This document shows positions 29,519 through 39,902 of a stretch of 64,000 nucleotides of DNA, piece by piece (within the stretch, counting starts at the first letter, position 1; every line of letters starts with the position of its first letter). Source of the stretch: Candidatus Diapherotrites archaeon LH_S9 (GTDB lineage: Archaea; B1Sed10-29; WALL01; JAGXON01); assembly GCA_023659865.1 (NCBI GenBank), contig JAGXON010000002.1, positions 39,619-103,618 on the forward strand. Reading direction: 5' to 3'. Both the position numbers and the translations under genes were made by a program. Below the pieces are notes generated by a model, which saw nothing but the letters and a program-made list of their open reading frames with translations, searched no databases and had not been told where the DNA came from.

Positions 29519-32500
29519 ATGAATTCAAATCAAGACGAACCAAGAAAAGACGAATCTCTAATTAACCTGTTCAAGCAGGCAGTGACTGACGAAAAAGGCC
29601 AAACTGGAGTTCTTTCCAAAGAAATAAACGGAGTACCTGTTCCAGTTATCATTGGAGTCTCTCTTCTCGTAGTGCTGGGTGCAGTCTACTTTTTTACTGC
29701 TCCATCCAACCAAGTAGGACTGACCGTGGAAGTAAGTAGTGCAGGAGAACTGGTTAAAGACGCGGAAGTAGCTGCGTTCATGGAAGGAAGCGAATTAACT
29801 TCAGGCAAAACTCAGGCAGACGGTTCTGTGGGATTAAGCGTTCCGAAAGAAGAAGAGATAACAGTCAAGGTAAACAAAGAAGGTTGCAGTGAATTCGAAA
29901 AACAATTAAAGCTTGAAAAAGAACGGTCCTTCCGGGTAAGCCTAACTTGTAGAAAAACAGGTGAACAAAAAGCCTGTCTAGACGAACTAGCGAACAAAAT
30001 CCGGAAAGCCCAGCTCGTAGGAGAACAAGGAGAACAAGTAAACGGGTGCCAAGTAAGAGTACTAGACGAGAACGGTAACCCAACCGACACAAGCTTCAGG
30101 ATCAGTCGAACACAAGAAATCTGGTTTTCAGGCGCTCAATGCCCGCAAAAAAATCAGCAAGTGCAAATCACGTGCGAAGAACACAGGTTTGAAGGAAGCA
30201 TGGACCGACTAATGACCGAAAGCAACGATGACAGAGAAGTAGAACTCACCAAAACCCAGACACAGACCACAATAGAATCCTCGGCACCAACCTCAACCAC
30301 AGAACCTCCAGAAGCAGATACAACATACGAAACTTACGTTAGCGTTAAAAAAGAGTCAGGAGACCCACTCACAACAGCAAAAGTTTACGCTGCAGGTGAG
30401 AACGGAGAAAAACTAGGCTTCGATTACAGAAACGTTAAAGTAGAAGCCACAACAGGTTCAGGCGGTACAGCCACCATTATACTACCAGAAGAAACCGAGT
30501 ACTACATCCACGTTGAAGACATGCAAAACGTTCACAGGCCCTTCCTAACGAACAACAACTACATTGCCTTGAGCACTAGAGACGTAACCGTGAACATGAA
30601 AGAAGGGTTCAAAACCAACATCAAAGTAAAAAACCCAAGAGAAAACGGACCGATTCCAAACGCTGGTCTAAAGCTCAAGCAAGATGGTGAACTCCTGAAA
30701 ACCGGTATCACCGACTCCGATGGCAATGCAAAATTCGTTCTAGCAAAAGAAAACTACGACGTTCACATCATTAAACATGGTTTCATCCCTCAAAGCACTT
30801 CAGTAACAGGAGAAACAGACACAGCAATCGACATGCCCCCACTAGACGAAGAGAACTCCGGACTCGTGACCGCAGAAGTCGTGAACGAGAAAGGAATAGG
30901 AGAATCACTTGAAAACATTTCCCTGAAACTCCAGAACAGTGAAGGAGTAGAATTCAAGTCCTGCACCAGCCAGGAAGACGGTTCATGCGACCTAGGAAGA
31001 GTTCAAGCTGGCGGCCCCTACGAAGTAATTTACGATGGAACAAGCATGGCTTCCATCACAGTAGAAGCAGGCAAGAACACTGAAAAAGAAGTCAACATCA
31101 TCCCTCCTCAGCTTACTCTAACCGTTCCCACGAAAGTAGAGGGAGCGAGAGCAAACGAAGTAACCGTTGAAGTGTGGGACGTCACGTACACTCCAAACGA
31201 CCCATACAAGCTCGGGGAAAAAACCAGTGATAGGAGAGGTCAAGTCGAGTTCACTGTAACTAAGGGAAACAAGATTTACTTGAGGGCGAAAGCAACAAAA
31301 AATAACCAGGAGTACAGGCTTGTCACAACCACTTTCACCATGGAAAATGACGAAGAATACTCCGTTAATTTAAGAGAACTCGAGAAAGATTTTGACATGG
31401 AAATAGTTAACGAGCAAGGTCAAGGAGTAAACTCACTTGCTCAAGGCGGCAAATACACTGCAGAAGTCGCACTTGAAGTACCTTACTACGACCCCCAGAC
31501 AAGAGAGAAGTTCACTAAAATAAACTTCAGGATGTGGACAGGTGACCAAGGAACTGTAAGCGAGATAGACACGACTCCGATAATCATTCGGAACCTGGAC
31601 CGAAGAAATTTCTTGAGAGAGAATCCAGAAGTAGGGAACGTGAGGACGTCAAACCAATTCCTTTTCAATGGTCGAACACCCCCCTCAAACTTATTGAGCT
31701 CTGCATCAAAGTACTTTGAACTAGACTTGAACAACAACTACGACCGACCAACAGTATATCAAATGGAAATCCCTCTAGGCGTCAGATACAAGACAGGAGG
31801 CGACACGGCAAGAATCAACTACAAAGCCGAGTGGAAGAAAGACGGAACCACAGTTCTTTCAACCGGCGAAACCTGGCAAACCAAAACTTACCCGATAAGC
31901 GGTAACCAGCCGAGCGAATTATGGGAAACCGAAAACGATAACTTCTACTTATACAACATCTGGCTCTCTTCAGACAAGCAAGGAGAAAACGAGCTAGAAA
32001 AACCAATTTCTGAAGCAGGAACATTCTACACGCAGTTCAGAGGAGTTGCAAGAAAAAGCACTAACGACTACCCGATCCCAATCTCCGTGCAAAGCCAGGG
32101 CGATTTAATCGACCTAAGCATTAACAGCTACTCTGGATCAATAGAAGAAGCAGGAAACCAAATCAAAAAAATCTATGAAATCACGGACACTGACAACGAC
32201 TTAGTTAACCCGCCAGCAGACGCAACAAACGGAAGAGAACAATACAGCATAAACTCCGACCAGCTCGTGAGCCTGCACGTGCAAATGTCAGCAGAAATAA
32301 AAGGAAACCTCGTTGGAACACAGACCGTCCCAGGCGAAATAAACGTCCTGAACGACCAAAATTACGATCACAAGCACTTGTTCGAAGTAATTGAGGTCTC
32401 CGAAGACCAGAAAACACCTGTAAGCAACCTCATAGGAAAAGTAGTCACTGCATCACAATTCAGTTCAGCAGGAAGGATATACGACCACACAGAAGAAACA

Positions 32501-35500
32501 GTTCCATCAATGAAACTAGATAACATAGCAAAAGGAAGACAGTTCGCAACAATAATGAAACTAGAAAACCGAGGACAAACAAAAAAAGATCTAGAACTGT
32601 ACATGAGAGACGAACACGGAGAAAACGGAGACTACTGGGCCAAGTTCTACGACATGAACCTGCCTATCAAGATAGAAAAACCAACCGCGGACCAGATCAT
32701 AACTAAGGACACAGAAGTATTAATAGAAGGAACCTCAGTCAAAGATATCTCTAACTTCACGATAGAAAGCACAAACACCAATGGAATGACTCCAATAAAC
32801 AACTACATTTACTTCAACGAGACAAAAAAGTTCTACGCCCTGTACTCACCATCAGAAACCGGGAATTACACAGTACACGCGAGCACGTCCGTGAACGGAA
32901 CCCGATTTAAAGACACGCAAGAATTCAAAGTGCACGACTTCCCGAGCGTGGAAATCAACAACATGGAAACTACCGCAGAAGACGGAGAAATAGCCGTGGG
33001 CGAACCAGTTAAAACCACAGCAACCGTGACAAACAACGGAAACAAACCAGCAAAGTACACGAACATAAAAACAGGAAACAGAAACACGAGAATTGGACCG
33101 TACCTAACCCTTTCAATACCAATTCAAGGCAAAACCTGGAAAAACGCTACGCTTGGAACCATACCAGAAGGCGGAACAAAAACTGTTGAATTCTCCTGGA
33201 CACCGACCACACCCCCAGCCACAGAAGTGACAGCAGAAACAGGTTTCATGGAAGAAAAAGGAACAAAAATGACTACGCTGGAAGAACACGATAACTCCAT
33301 GGAAGAACTAACAGTTCACGCGGCAACCAACAAGACGTTCCCCGACATCGGAGTCACAGACCTCGACTACTCAGACGAAGTATGGGAAGGAAACTCAACA
33401 AAAATTAAGTTCAACGCAATGAACTTCGAGCCGCCAGCAAGAAAAGCTTATTTCAGTGACCCCGACTACGGAGAAAGCGAAGAAAGCAGCTACGGAAACT
33501 TTGAAGAAAAGAAAGCTGGTGCAGGACTAATGGACTGGCTAAGTAACACAGACAAAGCTTACAGATCCACAATTATCTTCGACACCACAAAAAACGCTAT
33601 CCCAGACAGAGTCAGCGGAGGACCCTTATACAATTACATGCGAGCTGGATTAAGAGTAGCCTGGAAAGGAGAAAGACCAGTATACGTTACAAACTCTTCA
33701 GGTTCCAAGTTCGTTTACAATGGCACTAACGGAGGAGCCTGGGTACCGGCTGACAGCTGCAGCTTAAGTGAAGATGACTGCAAAGACTGGATTAATGCCA
33801 CCGGCTGGACTAATAGTTTATCAACAGACGAGTACGGAGGATTCTACAAGACGACAGGCAATGTAACGGAACTCGCTGAAAAAGGTAGAAAATTCAACTC
33901 CCACAGTACTGGCTGGAAAGCGAAGAATCTAGTCATGAAACCAGGAAAAATCATGAACAACTCCCCCGAAGGAAATCAAAGAATCAGACCAGAAACAATT
34001 CAAAACATCGCTGCAGACTCATCCACTTCAGTGAACTTCAGAACACCCAAGCTGGAAAGCAATCAAAGCTACTGGATCTGCACCCTGTATCACAAAAACG
34101 GAGAATACAGAGGAGACTACAGCTCGTCAAACAACTGCGAAGAAATTGAGATAGACGTGCGTCCACTACCACTCCTAGGAAAAATCCGTAGCCTCGAACA
34201 ACACGAAGCATCAGGAGACTGGGTTATAGGAGGAACACAAGGAGCTGGAACAACCGTAGAAGGTTACAACATAGAGAAAATGCTCCAGCAACAGAAATAC
34301 AATCAAGCAACGGATCGCCTGATGGAAGTAAACTGGACGCAAGCACTCGGAGAACCAGAAACCAAGCTGATGCACCAAAACATTACAGTAAAACCAGGAG
34401 AAAAAGAATTTGTAATTGCAATGGCAAAAGGAGACTCAACCTCACTAACCCAAGAAAACAGTGAAATGGAAACCTACTTGTTCGAAGAAAGAAACTATCC
34501 AGGACCAGGAGAACCAAACAAATGGAGTCAAGCAACCTACGACCACGGACTAGTCGACTTCGACACTCAATTACAAGCACTTGACAAAAACCTGAACCTT
34601 GCTAACGTCAACGAGCAAGAAAACAGTATAGACATGTCAGCCAACCTAATCGCAGTAAAAGTAATCAGGTACAGCGCAGGAAACACGGACGAAGGAACCG
34701 CGCTCGGACCAGAAGAAAACGGTATACCAAGCCAGAAAGTAATCCTATCAGGAAAAGGAATCGACGACGAAGAAAAAAATGCTTACTTCGACTACGAAAA
34801 CATGATCGAAGGAAACGCCTTCATAGCAGAAAACATGAACCTGAACCCAGGAAAAAACTTTAAAGTAACCGCAAGAAGCCCAAGATTCGGAGAAATGAAC
34901 ACCGCTTACTTCGTAGGGGGAGTAGACCTAGAAATACAACTAAGCAAAATCGACGACTTCAATTTCACCGAAGGAATAAACAATCACGGAACCTTCGAAC
35001 AAAGTGAACGAATCAACATCACGAACTACTGGAACCACGAAATAAATGTCTCGACACTGGAATTCATGGACTACTGGGTTAAAAAATACTACGGAACCAG
35101 TCCACGCGTTACAGAAATATACGAAAGCAACGGAGATCCAACCTGCACCCAATCAATGGAGTGTGAAGGATTACCAATTCCAGGAAACGAAGGATACGCG
35201 ACAATAGAAGTGGATGGAAGCGCAGGGTCCACTTGCAGAGGAACAAGAACCTCATGGCTGCACGCCAAAGTAGGAGGAGAAGAAGAAAAAGAAAGCGTGA
35301 CATTCGCCTGCCCAGGAACCATCCCGGCCGGAGAAGTAGCGTTTGGAAAACCGATAGCAAGAGAAACAACCGCTCCAGAAGACATTGAAAGAAGAGCAGG
35401 TAAAACACCGTGCGAAATAGCAACAGGAGAAGGAAAAAACGCAACCAACATAACTCGACTCTGTGACGCGCAACAGCTTGCAATGGCAATAGCAGACGAC

Positions 35501-38110
35501 GCAGAATCTTCTTCAGAAGGCACCAGCTACACTTACGCTTTCGGAGGAGACAGCCTAATAACCGCAGGAGCAAACGAAGTCTACGTAGAAGCAGACAAAG
35601 TCTACGACGGAAACACACCAACCGGGTTCATAGAAAGAACGGAAATCAGTCAAAGCAATCCTTCAACTCGACAAATCGTGATGCCAACAGACACCCACAT
35701 CACTTGCGGTATAGTAGAAGTCGAGTACACTCAAAAAAACAGGGATGCCTACGTAAACTACACCGTCCAAAGCATCAGCGACTGGTGCGATAAAGACGTT
35801 GGGTACGCCTACGGAATGGCTGCACTAAACTATGACAAAGGGCTGAGACCTGACAGCGGTTACGGAAGATACTTCGCGTTCAAAAACAAGAACTCGGAAC
35901 AAAAGTTCCTGAACACTTTAGAAGAAGTGATAAGAAAAAGAAAAGTAAATGGAACACCTGAATTCCAGGATCCTATGCTGGAAGACTTCTTTAGCTACGC
36001 AGAAACCAATATCAGCTACGTAGGAAATAATACGAGCTCAATAGAAGGAAAGACGGTAGCAGGAACAGGTTTAAGACACTACTACGAACTAGACTACGAA
36101 GACTTCCAAAAAGGTGAAGCAGGAGCAGTAGATAAAATAGATTACGCGAGCCCAAAAGAAGCTGATCCCGTACTAGGTTACTACAATGTCCGAGAGCTCA
36201 CTTCAGGAAGAGTTATTGAAACCGGACTAATCTACGACAACGCTGAAGTAACTGAAGAAAATCTGGGTATCCACAGACAAGAACTGATCAAAAACCTTGC
36301 AGAATTCTGGCTTTACAACAAAAGTAGTTTCACTGGAAACGAGAAACAAACAACGGACTTCAGCACGATAACTGCAAGACAACCTACTGCTGACGCTGGA
36401 AAAGATCAGTCCGTCGGAACCGGAGAAACCATTGATTTGAACGGAAGCGATTCGTACGACCTGAAAGGCGGGGTAATCGACTCCTACAACTGGACTATTA
36501 CTAACATGAGCAAAATAGAAGCTGAAGAATACACGGGCGACCTAGATAATGCACAATTAAGATATGCATCAGACGCCAGCGAAGGATTCTACCTAGACCT
36601 GCCTGAAGGCAACAATTCAACCTATGCGCTAGATATAAATGGATCACTGAACGTGACTGTAAGAGGAAGAAGAAAAGGCAATAATAACGTCCACCTCGAT
36701 ATATTAATAGATGGAGAGGAAAAAGCATCTACAGAAATCGACTCAAATAGCTGGGGAGTAAAAGAAGCAGGAGAGATTAAGATAGAGGATAGCGGATCGC
36801 ATAACCTAACCATAAAAACAGATAACCGAGTGAGAATCGACTGGATAAAGTTCAGCGGAGCAACAATAAAAACCATTGAAGATGAAGAACGACCCTCCTT
36901 TTCGATAGGCACTGCAGGAACTTATCAAGCAGAACTAACAGTAGCCGATAACGATGGACTGAAGGACACGGACACGGCAACAATCTACGTCTCGGAACAA
37001 CCCGGCAAGCTGAATATGACTAAAGCAACAAAAGACAGTCTCTCAGGAGCCACAAACGTAGACGTAGAAATAGAGAACACTGGCAGTCGCGCAAAAACTG
37101 GAGTGATATCCTTCTACCACGTGCCAACAAACGATTTAAGCAATAACTGCAGGAGAATACAAGCAGGTTATACCCCGCACACCCCTGAATCCACTGGGAA
37201 CATATCTGGTGGGACCATAGCCACCAAAGAAATCCAGACCACCCACCCCATTGATCCAAATAAGAAGCTGGTGGCAGTGCTTTCAGGAACCGGGACCTAC
37301 AACAATCTAAGCTGCGACAAACACATTAAAACAACTGGAACACTAACAGCAATAGCCAGTTCAGACAAGGATACTGCAATCGAAGGCGAGGATATTACAT
37401 TCAGTGGAAGCGGTTCGTACGACGACCCGAACGGAAACATCGTCCTCTACGAATGGGACTTCGGGGACAGTTCACCAACAGAAACCGGTGTAGTAGCCCC
37501 TCACAGTTACAGTTTACCCCGTCCTTACGCTGTTACTTACACTGTTACTCTTACAGTAACCGACGACGAAGGCAACACGGCTACAGACACATTACCTGTG
37601 GAGATAATCCCAGGAGGAGGATCTACACGAGAAATAATAGACGAGTGGAATTTCGACACCCAGGGTATTACTAGTGATTGGGATGCACATGGAAGCGCCT
37701 ACAGAAATCTGATGAGCGGAAACCCAGTGACCTGGTGCCAAGATCTTCCTGCAGGAGACGGTCAGTACATGCAAATAGGGGGCAGTTCCCAATCTACTGC
37801 TAGCGTGTCGAATACAATGCATCTTAGTGGCTACAAGGACGTGAATATAGAGTTTAGATTAGCATTTTCATTAGCTGGCACTGATAAACACGCTGAGGTA
37901 GTATGGGAAGGCAGTTCCGGACTAGACACCTTAATAGGCTTTCAAGGAGGTACTGACTGCCCTGAAAGAACGAGGAACTGGCAGACTTATACATACGACC
38001 TAGGTAAAGGAGAAGCAACTAATGAGCTAATATTTGAACTAGAAAACGCAGGAGGAGATTATGACTACCTCTACGTAGATAACATAATCATTTCAGGAAT
38101 ACCAGATTAA
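29519..38110 (+). CDS. Giant surface protein 4 (2863 aa) with CarboxypepD_reg-like repeats, PKD domains, CBM-like insert and terminal jelly-roll-like domain
   Basis: N-term TM NGVPVPVIIGVSLLVVLGAVYFF; PKD signatures NGSDSYDLKGGVIDSYNWTI and SGSGSYDDPNGNIVLYEWDFGD; C-term EWNFDTQGITSDWD...YLYVDNIIISGIPD. Confidence 0.9.
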   Translation: MNSNQDEPRKDESLINLFKQAVTDEKGQTGVLSKEINGVPVPVIIGVSLLVVLGAVYFFTAPSNQVGLTVEVSSAGELVKDAEVAAFMEGSELTSGKTQADGSVGLSVPKEEEITVKVNKEGCSEFEKQLKLEKERSFRVSLTCRKTGEQKACLDELANKIRKAQLVGEQGEQVNGCQVRVLDENGNPTDTSFRISRTQEIWFSGAQCPQKNQQVQITCEEHRFEGSMDRLMTESNDDREVELTKTQTQTTIESSAPTSTTEPPEADTTYETYVSVKKESGDPLTTAKVYAAGENGEKLGFDYRNVKVEATTGSGGTATIILPEETEYYIHVEDMQNVHRPFLTNNNYIALSTRDVTVNMKEGFKTNIKVKNPRENGPIPNAGLKLKQDGELLKTGITDSDGNAKFVLAKENYDVHIIKHGFIPQSTSVTGETDTAIDMPPLDEENSGLVTAEVVNEKGIGESLENISLKLQNSEGVEFKSCTSQEDGSCDLGRVQAGGPYEVIYDGTSMASITVEAGKNTEKEVNIIPPQLTLTVPTKVEGARANEVTVEVWDVTYTPNDPYKLGEKTSDRRGQVEFTVTKGNKIYLRAKATKNNQEYRLVTTTFTMENDEEYSVNLRELEKDFDMEIVNEQGQGVNSLAQGGKYTAEVALEVPYYDPQTREKFTKINFRMWTGDQGTVSEIDTTPIIIRNLDRRNFLRENPEVGNVRTSNQFLFNGRTPPSNLLSSASKYFELDLNNNYDRPTVYQMEIPLGVRYKTGGDTARINYKAEWKKDGTTVLSTGETWQTKTYPISGNQPSELWETENDNFYLYNIWLSSDKQGENELEKPISEAGTFYTQFRGVARKSTNDYPIPISVQSQGDLIDLSINSYSGSIEEAGNQIKKIYEITDTDNDLVNPPADATNGREQYSINSDQLVSLHVQMSAEIKGNLVGTQTVPGEINVLNDQNYDHKHLFEVIEVSEDQKTPVSNLIGKVVTASQFSSAGRIYDHTEETVPSMKLDNIAKGRQFATIMKLENRGQTKKDLELYMRDEHGENGDYWAKFYDMNLPIKIEKPTADQIITKDTEVLIEGTSVKDISNFTIESTNTNGMTPINNYIYFNETKKFYALYSPSETGNYTVHASTSVNGTRFKDTQEFKVHDFPSVEINNMETTAEDGEIAVGEPVKTTATVTNNGNKPAKYTNIKTGNRNTRIGPYLTLSIPIQGKTWKNATLGTIPEGGTKTVEFSWTPTTPPATEVTAETGFMEEKGTKMTTLEEHDNSMEELTVHAATNKTFPDIGVTDLDYSDEVWEGNSTKIKFNAMNFEPPARKAYFSDPDYGESEESSYGNFEEKKAGAGLMDWLSNTDKAYRSTIIFDTTKNAIPDRVSGGPLYNYMRAGLRVAWKGERPVYVTNSSGSKFVYNGTNGGAWVPADSCSLSEDDCKDWINATGWTNSLSTDEYGGFYKTTGNVTELAEKGRKFNSHSTGWKAKNLVMKPGKIMNNSPEGNQRIRPETIQNIAADSSTSVNFRTPKLESNQSYWICTLYHKNGEYRGDYSSSNNCEEIEIDVRPLPLLGKIRSLEQHEASGDWVIGGTQGAGTTVEGYNIEKMLQQQKYNQATDRLMEVNWTQALGEPETKLMHQNITVKPGEKEFVIAMAKGDSTSLTQENSEMETYLFEERNYPGPGEPNKWSQATYDHGLVDFDTQLQALDKNLNLANVNEQENSIDMSANLIAVKVIRYSAGNTDEGTALGPEENGIPSQKVILSGKGIDDEEKNAYFDYENMIEGNAFIAENMNLNPGKNFKVTARSPRFGEMNTAYFVGGVDLEIQLSKIDDFNFTEGINNHGTFEQSERINITNYWNHEINVSTLEFMDYWVKKYYGTSPRVTEIYESNGDPTCTQSMECEGLPIPGNEGYATIEVDGSAGSTCRGTRTSWLHAKVGGEEEKESVTFACPGTIPAGEVAFGKPIARETTAPEDIERRAGKTPCEIATGEGKNATNITRLCDAQQLAMAIADDAESSSEGTSYTYAFGGDSLITAGANEVYVEADKVYDGNTPTGFIERTEISQSNPSTRQIVMPTDTHITCGIVEVEYTQKNRDAYVNYTVQSISDWCDKDVGYAYGMAALNYDKGLRPDSGYGRYFAFKNKNSEQKFLNTLEEVIRKRKVNGTPEFQDPMLEDFFSYAETNISYVGNNTSSIEGKTVAGTGLRHYYELDYEDFQKGEAGAVDKIDYASPKEADPVLGYYNVRELTSGRVIETGLIYDNAEVTEENLGIHRQELIKNLAEFWLYNKSSFTGNEKQTTDFSTITARQPTADAGKDQSVGTGETIDLNGSDSYDLKGGVIDSYNWTITNMSKIEAEEYTGDLDNAQLRYASDASEGFYLDLPEGNNSTYALDINGSLNVTVRGRRKGNNNVHLDILIDGEEKASTEIDSNSWGVKEAGEIKIEDSGSHNLTIKTDNRVRIDWIKFSGATIKTIEDEERPSFSIGTAGTYQAELTVADNDGLKDTDTATIYVSEQPGKLNMTKATKDSLSGATNVDVEIENTGSRAKTGVISFYHVPTNDLSNNCRRIQAGYTPHTPESTGNISGGTIATKEIQTTHPIDPNKKLVAVLSGTGTYNNLSCDKHIKTTGTLTAIASSDKDTAIEGEDITFSGSGSYDDPNGNIVLYEWDFGDSSPTETGVVAPHSYSLPRPYAVTYTVTLTVTDDEGNTATDTLPVEIIPGGGSTREIIDEWNFDTQGITSDWDAHGSAYRNLMSGNPVTWCQDLPAGDGQYMQIGGSSQSTASVSNTMHLSGYKDVNIEFRLAFSLAGTDKHAEVVWEGSSGLDTLIGFQGGTDCPERTRNWQTYTYDLGKGEATNELIFELENAGGDYDYLYVDNIIISGIPD

Positions 38111-38231
38111 ACCACGAGCAAGAAACCAGGCCAAACACCCTTTCTCCCCTCCTATCTTTTTTCTTCAACTTTCCTTAAATCCTGAATACAAGTAAAAAGC
38201 TTTTATAAACACGACTCCCTCTATTTAAAAC

Positions 38232-38633
38232 ATGATCCCCTTCCTCAACATACCTTTTTTCCACCTATTCCAAAGCATGGGAGGCAACCTAGGAACAGCC
38301 TGCAACTTCATCCCCTACTGCAACCTCATCATGACAGGATTCAAAATCATAATACTAGTGTTCATAGTAGGCTGGGTAAGAAAAAGACTGGGAGGAGGAA
38401 CACTCGCCAGCGTCATCATGCTCATCATCGGATACTTCGTACTATTCCCAGGATGGTTCCTGTTCGGGCCACTAGGAGTGCTCTGGCTAATAGTACTAAG
38501 CCACTTAACACACTTAATAACCACATTCGGTTTCGCAAAAGGGTCGCTCCTACAAAAAGAAAAAAAGATGCAAGGAAAAGCTGAAAAAAGAATGATGCAA
38601 GAAAAAGGAGCCGGAAGATACCGAAACCAGTGA
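38232..38633 (+). CDS. Small multi-TM membrane protein
   Basis: Hydrophobic 133-aa ORF with basic tail, first of a small-gene run after the giants. Confidence 0.7.
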   Translation: MIPFLNIPFFHLFQSMGGNLGTACNFIPYCNLIMTGFKIIILVFIVGWVRKRLGGGTLASVIMLIIGYFVLFPGWFLFGPLGVLWLIVLSHLTHLITTFGFAKGSLLQKEKKMQGKAEKRMMQEKGAGRYRNQ

Positions 38634-38639
38634 AAGGAG

Positions 38640-38981
38640 CTGAAAAAAATCAAACTAACAAACCAAAAAGGATTCATCGCAATCCCATTACTCATAGTCA
38701 TCATCATGGTAGCCGCAATCGTATTCCTCCCAATGATAGCAATAACCATTTCAAACGAATTAAAACTATTATTCCAGATAGCCGCATCAATAATGATCAT
38801 TTCATGGGTAAGAAGAATCGTAGGAAAAGGAATGGTCTCCCTAGTAATTTCAGGAGTGCTCATATACATATTCGTGTTCGTCCTACCGCAATTAACCATC
38901 GGACTATATGCATTCTACGTAGTAACAAGTCTAGGACTGCTAAGCAGCCTAATCTGGATAATTGCCATATTCACCCCATAA
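38640..38981 (+). CDS. Small membrane protein with pilin-like N-terminus; start uncertain (first ATG is 38706)
   Basis: In-frame upstream sequence KKIKLTNQKGFIAIPLLIVIIMVAAIVFLPM has a prepilin-like QKGF motif but no ATG/GTG/TTG in that frame before 38706. Confidence 0.5.
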   Translation: MKKIKLTNQKGFIAIPLLIVIIMVAAIVFLPMIAITISNELKLLFQIAASIMIISWVRRIVGKGMVSLVISGVLIYIFVFVLPQLTIGLYAFYVVTSLGLLSSLIWIIAIFTP

Positions 38982-39020
38982 AAGTTTAAATTAAGCAAAA
39001 CCAATAATTAAACTGATTAC

Positions 39021-39248
39021 ATGGCAGGACTTTGGACCGATCTACAGCTGGCCGCGATCCTCATAGTGTTCCTGTACCTAACCCAATGGGCAATAGGAAC
39101 CACAGGATCAAAAAAAGTAGGGATAATGATAGCAATAATCGTAACCTACTTAACGGTGTACAGGCACTTCATAATACTAATCATAGTAATGATAGTGTTC
39201 TTCGGATCAGACTTCTTCCCGAACTTCGAACAAGTAATAAAGGAGTAA
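39021..39248 (+). CDS. Small membrane protein (75 aa)
   Basis: Two to three hydrophobic segments, tight spacing with neighbours. Confidence 0.65.
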   Translation: MAGLWTDLQLAAILIVFLYLTQWAIGTTGSKKVGIMIAIIVTYLTVYRHFIILIIVMIVFFGSDFFPNFEQVIKE

Positions 39249-39252
39249 AACA

Positions 39253-39534
39253 ATGGACTCGTTCACCCTAGCAGTATTCCTCATCATGCTGATGCTAGCA
39301 ATCAGCCAAGAAGTAACCTGGGCCGTAATCGGCTTAGCAGCCTTGATGATATTCCTGCTCAGGTCCGCTGGACTCGGTTTCCTGCTCGTGATCGGAATCC
39401 TTGTGACCGTCATGTGGAGCTCGATGTCTCAATACGTCTGGATCATACTGGCAGTAGCAATACTCGGAGTATACTTTTACCACCAGTCAGGCGGTCGAGG
39501 ACCAGGAGGATACTCGCCTAATCGGGTGATGTAA
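39253..39534 (+). CDS. Small membrane protein (93 aa)
   Basis: Hydrophobic segments; stop overlaps the start of the next gene (TAATGG). Confidence 0.7.
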   Translation: MDSFTLAVFLIMLMLAISQEVTWAVIGLAALMIFLLRSAGLGFLLVIGILVTVMWSSMSQYVWIILAVAILGVYFYHQSGGRGPGGYSPNRVM

Positions 39535-39896
39535 TGGATTTATTTACCACGATGCTGCTGCTGATCGTTATTGGAATAGGTTTATCCAGAGAAATAACTT
39601 GGCTGGCGATAGTAGGAGTTATTGTTTTGATTGGATACGTTTACGCTAGTAAGCCACAAAAAGAACCTGCTCCAGCAGGCGGAAGCGGGCCAAAAGTCAA
39701 GCCAATCGTGGTAAAAAGACGATACAAGCAAGACTCGATTTACCCTTCAAAGATGAGGATTGGAGTGAACCCAAGCTGGGGTGGATTCGGATCCAGAAGA
39801 GGACCGATGCTTAAAATGGGTACTCTTGCAAGAATGATTCTCGGATCACTTGGAATCGGGGAAATAGGAAGAAGAAAAGATAAAGACGAGGACTGA
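39534..39896 (+). CDS. Small 2-TM protein with cytosolic-type tail (paralog family)
   Basis: 2 TM then EPAPAGGSGPKVKPIVVKRRYKQDSIYPSKMRIGVNPSWG... Confidence 0.75.
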   Translation: MDLFTTMLLLIVIGIGLSREITWLAIVGVIVLIGYVYASKPQKEPAPAGGSGPKVKPIVVKRRYKQDSIYPSKMRIGVNPSWGGFGSRRGPMLKMGTLARMILGSLGIGEIGRRKDKDED

Positions 39897-39902
39897 TAAG
39901 TA

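Noticed and set aside
5759-38110. Equating the giants with the nanohaloarchaeal SPEARE proteins
   Set aside because: No protease or other SPEARE-defining domain recognised by eye; size alone is insufficient, so not claimed
38630-38989. 119-aa GTG-start ORF MKGAEKNQTNKPKRIHRNPITHSHHHGSRN
   Set aside because: Hydrophilic shadow of the hydrophobic frame at 38640-38981; only its first codons may be relevant if the A-run is misread
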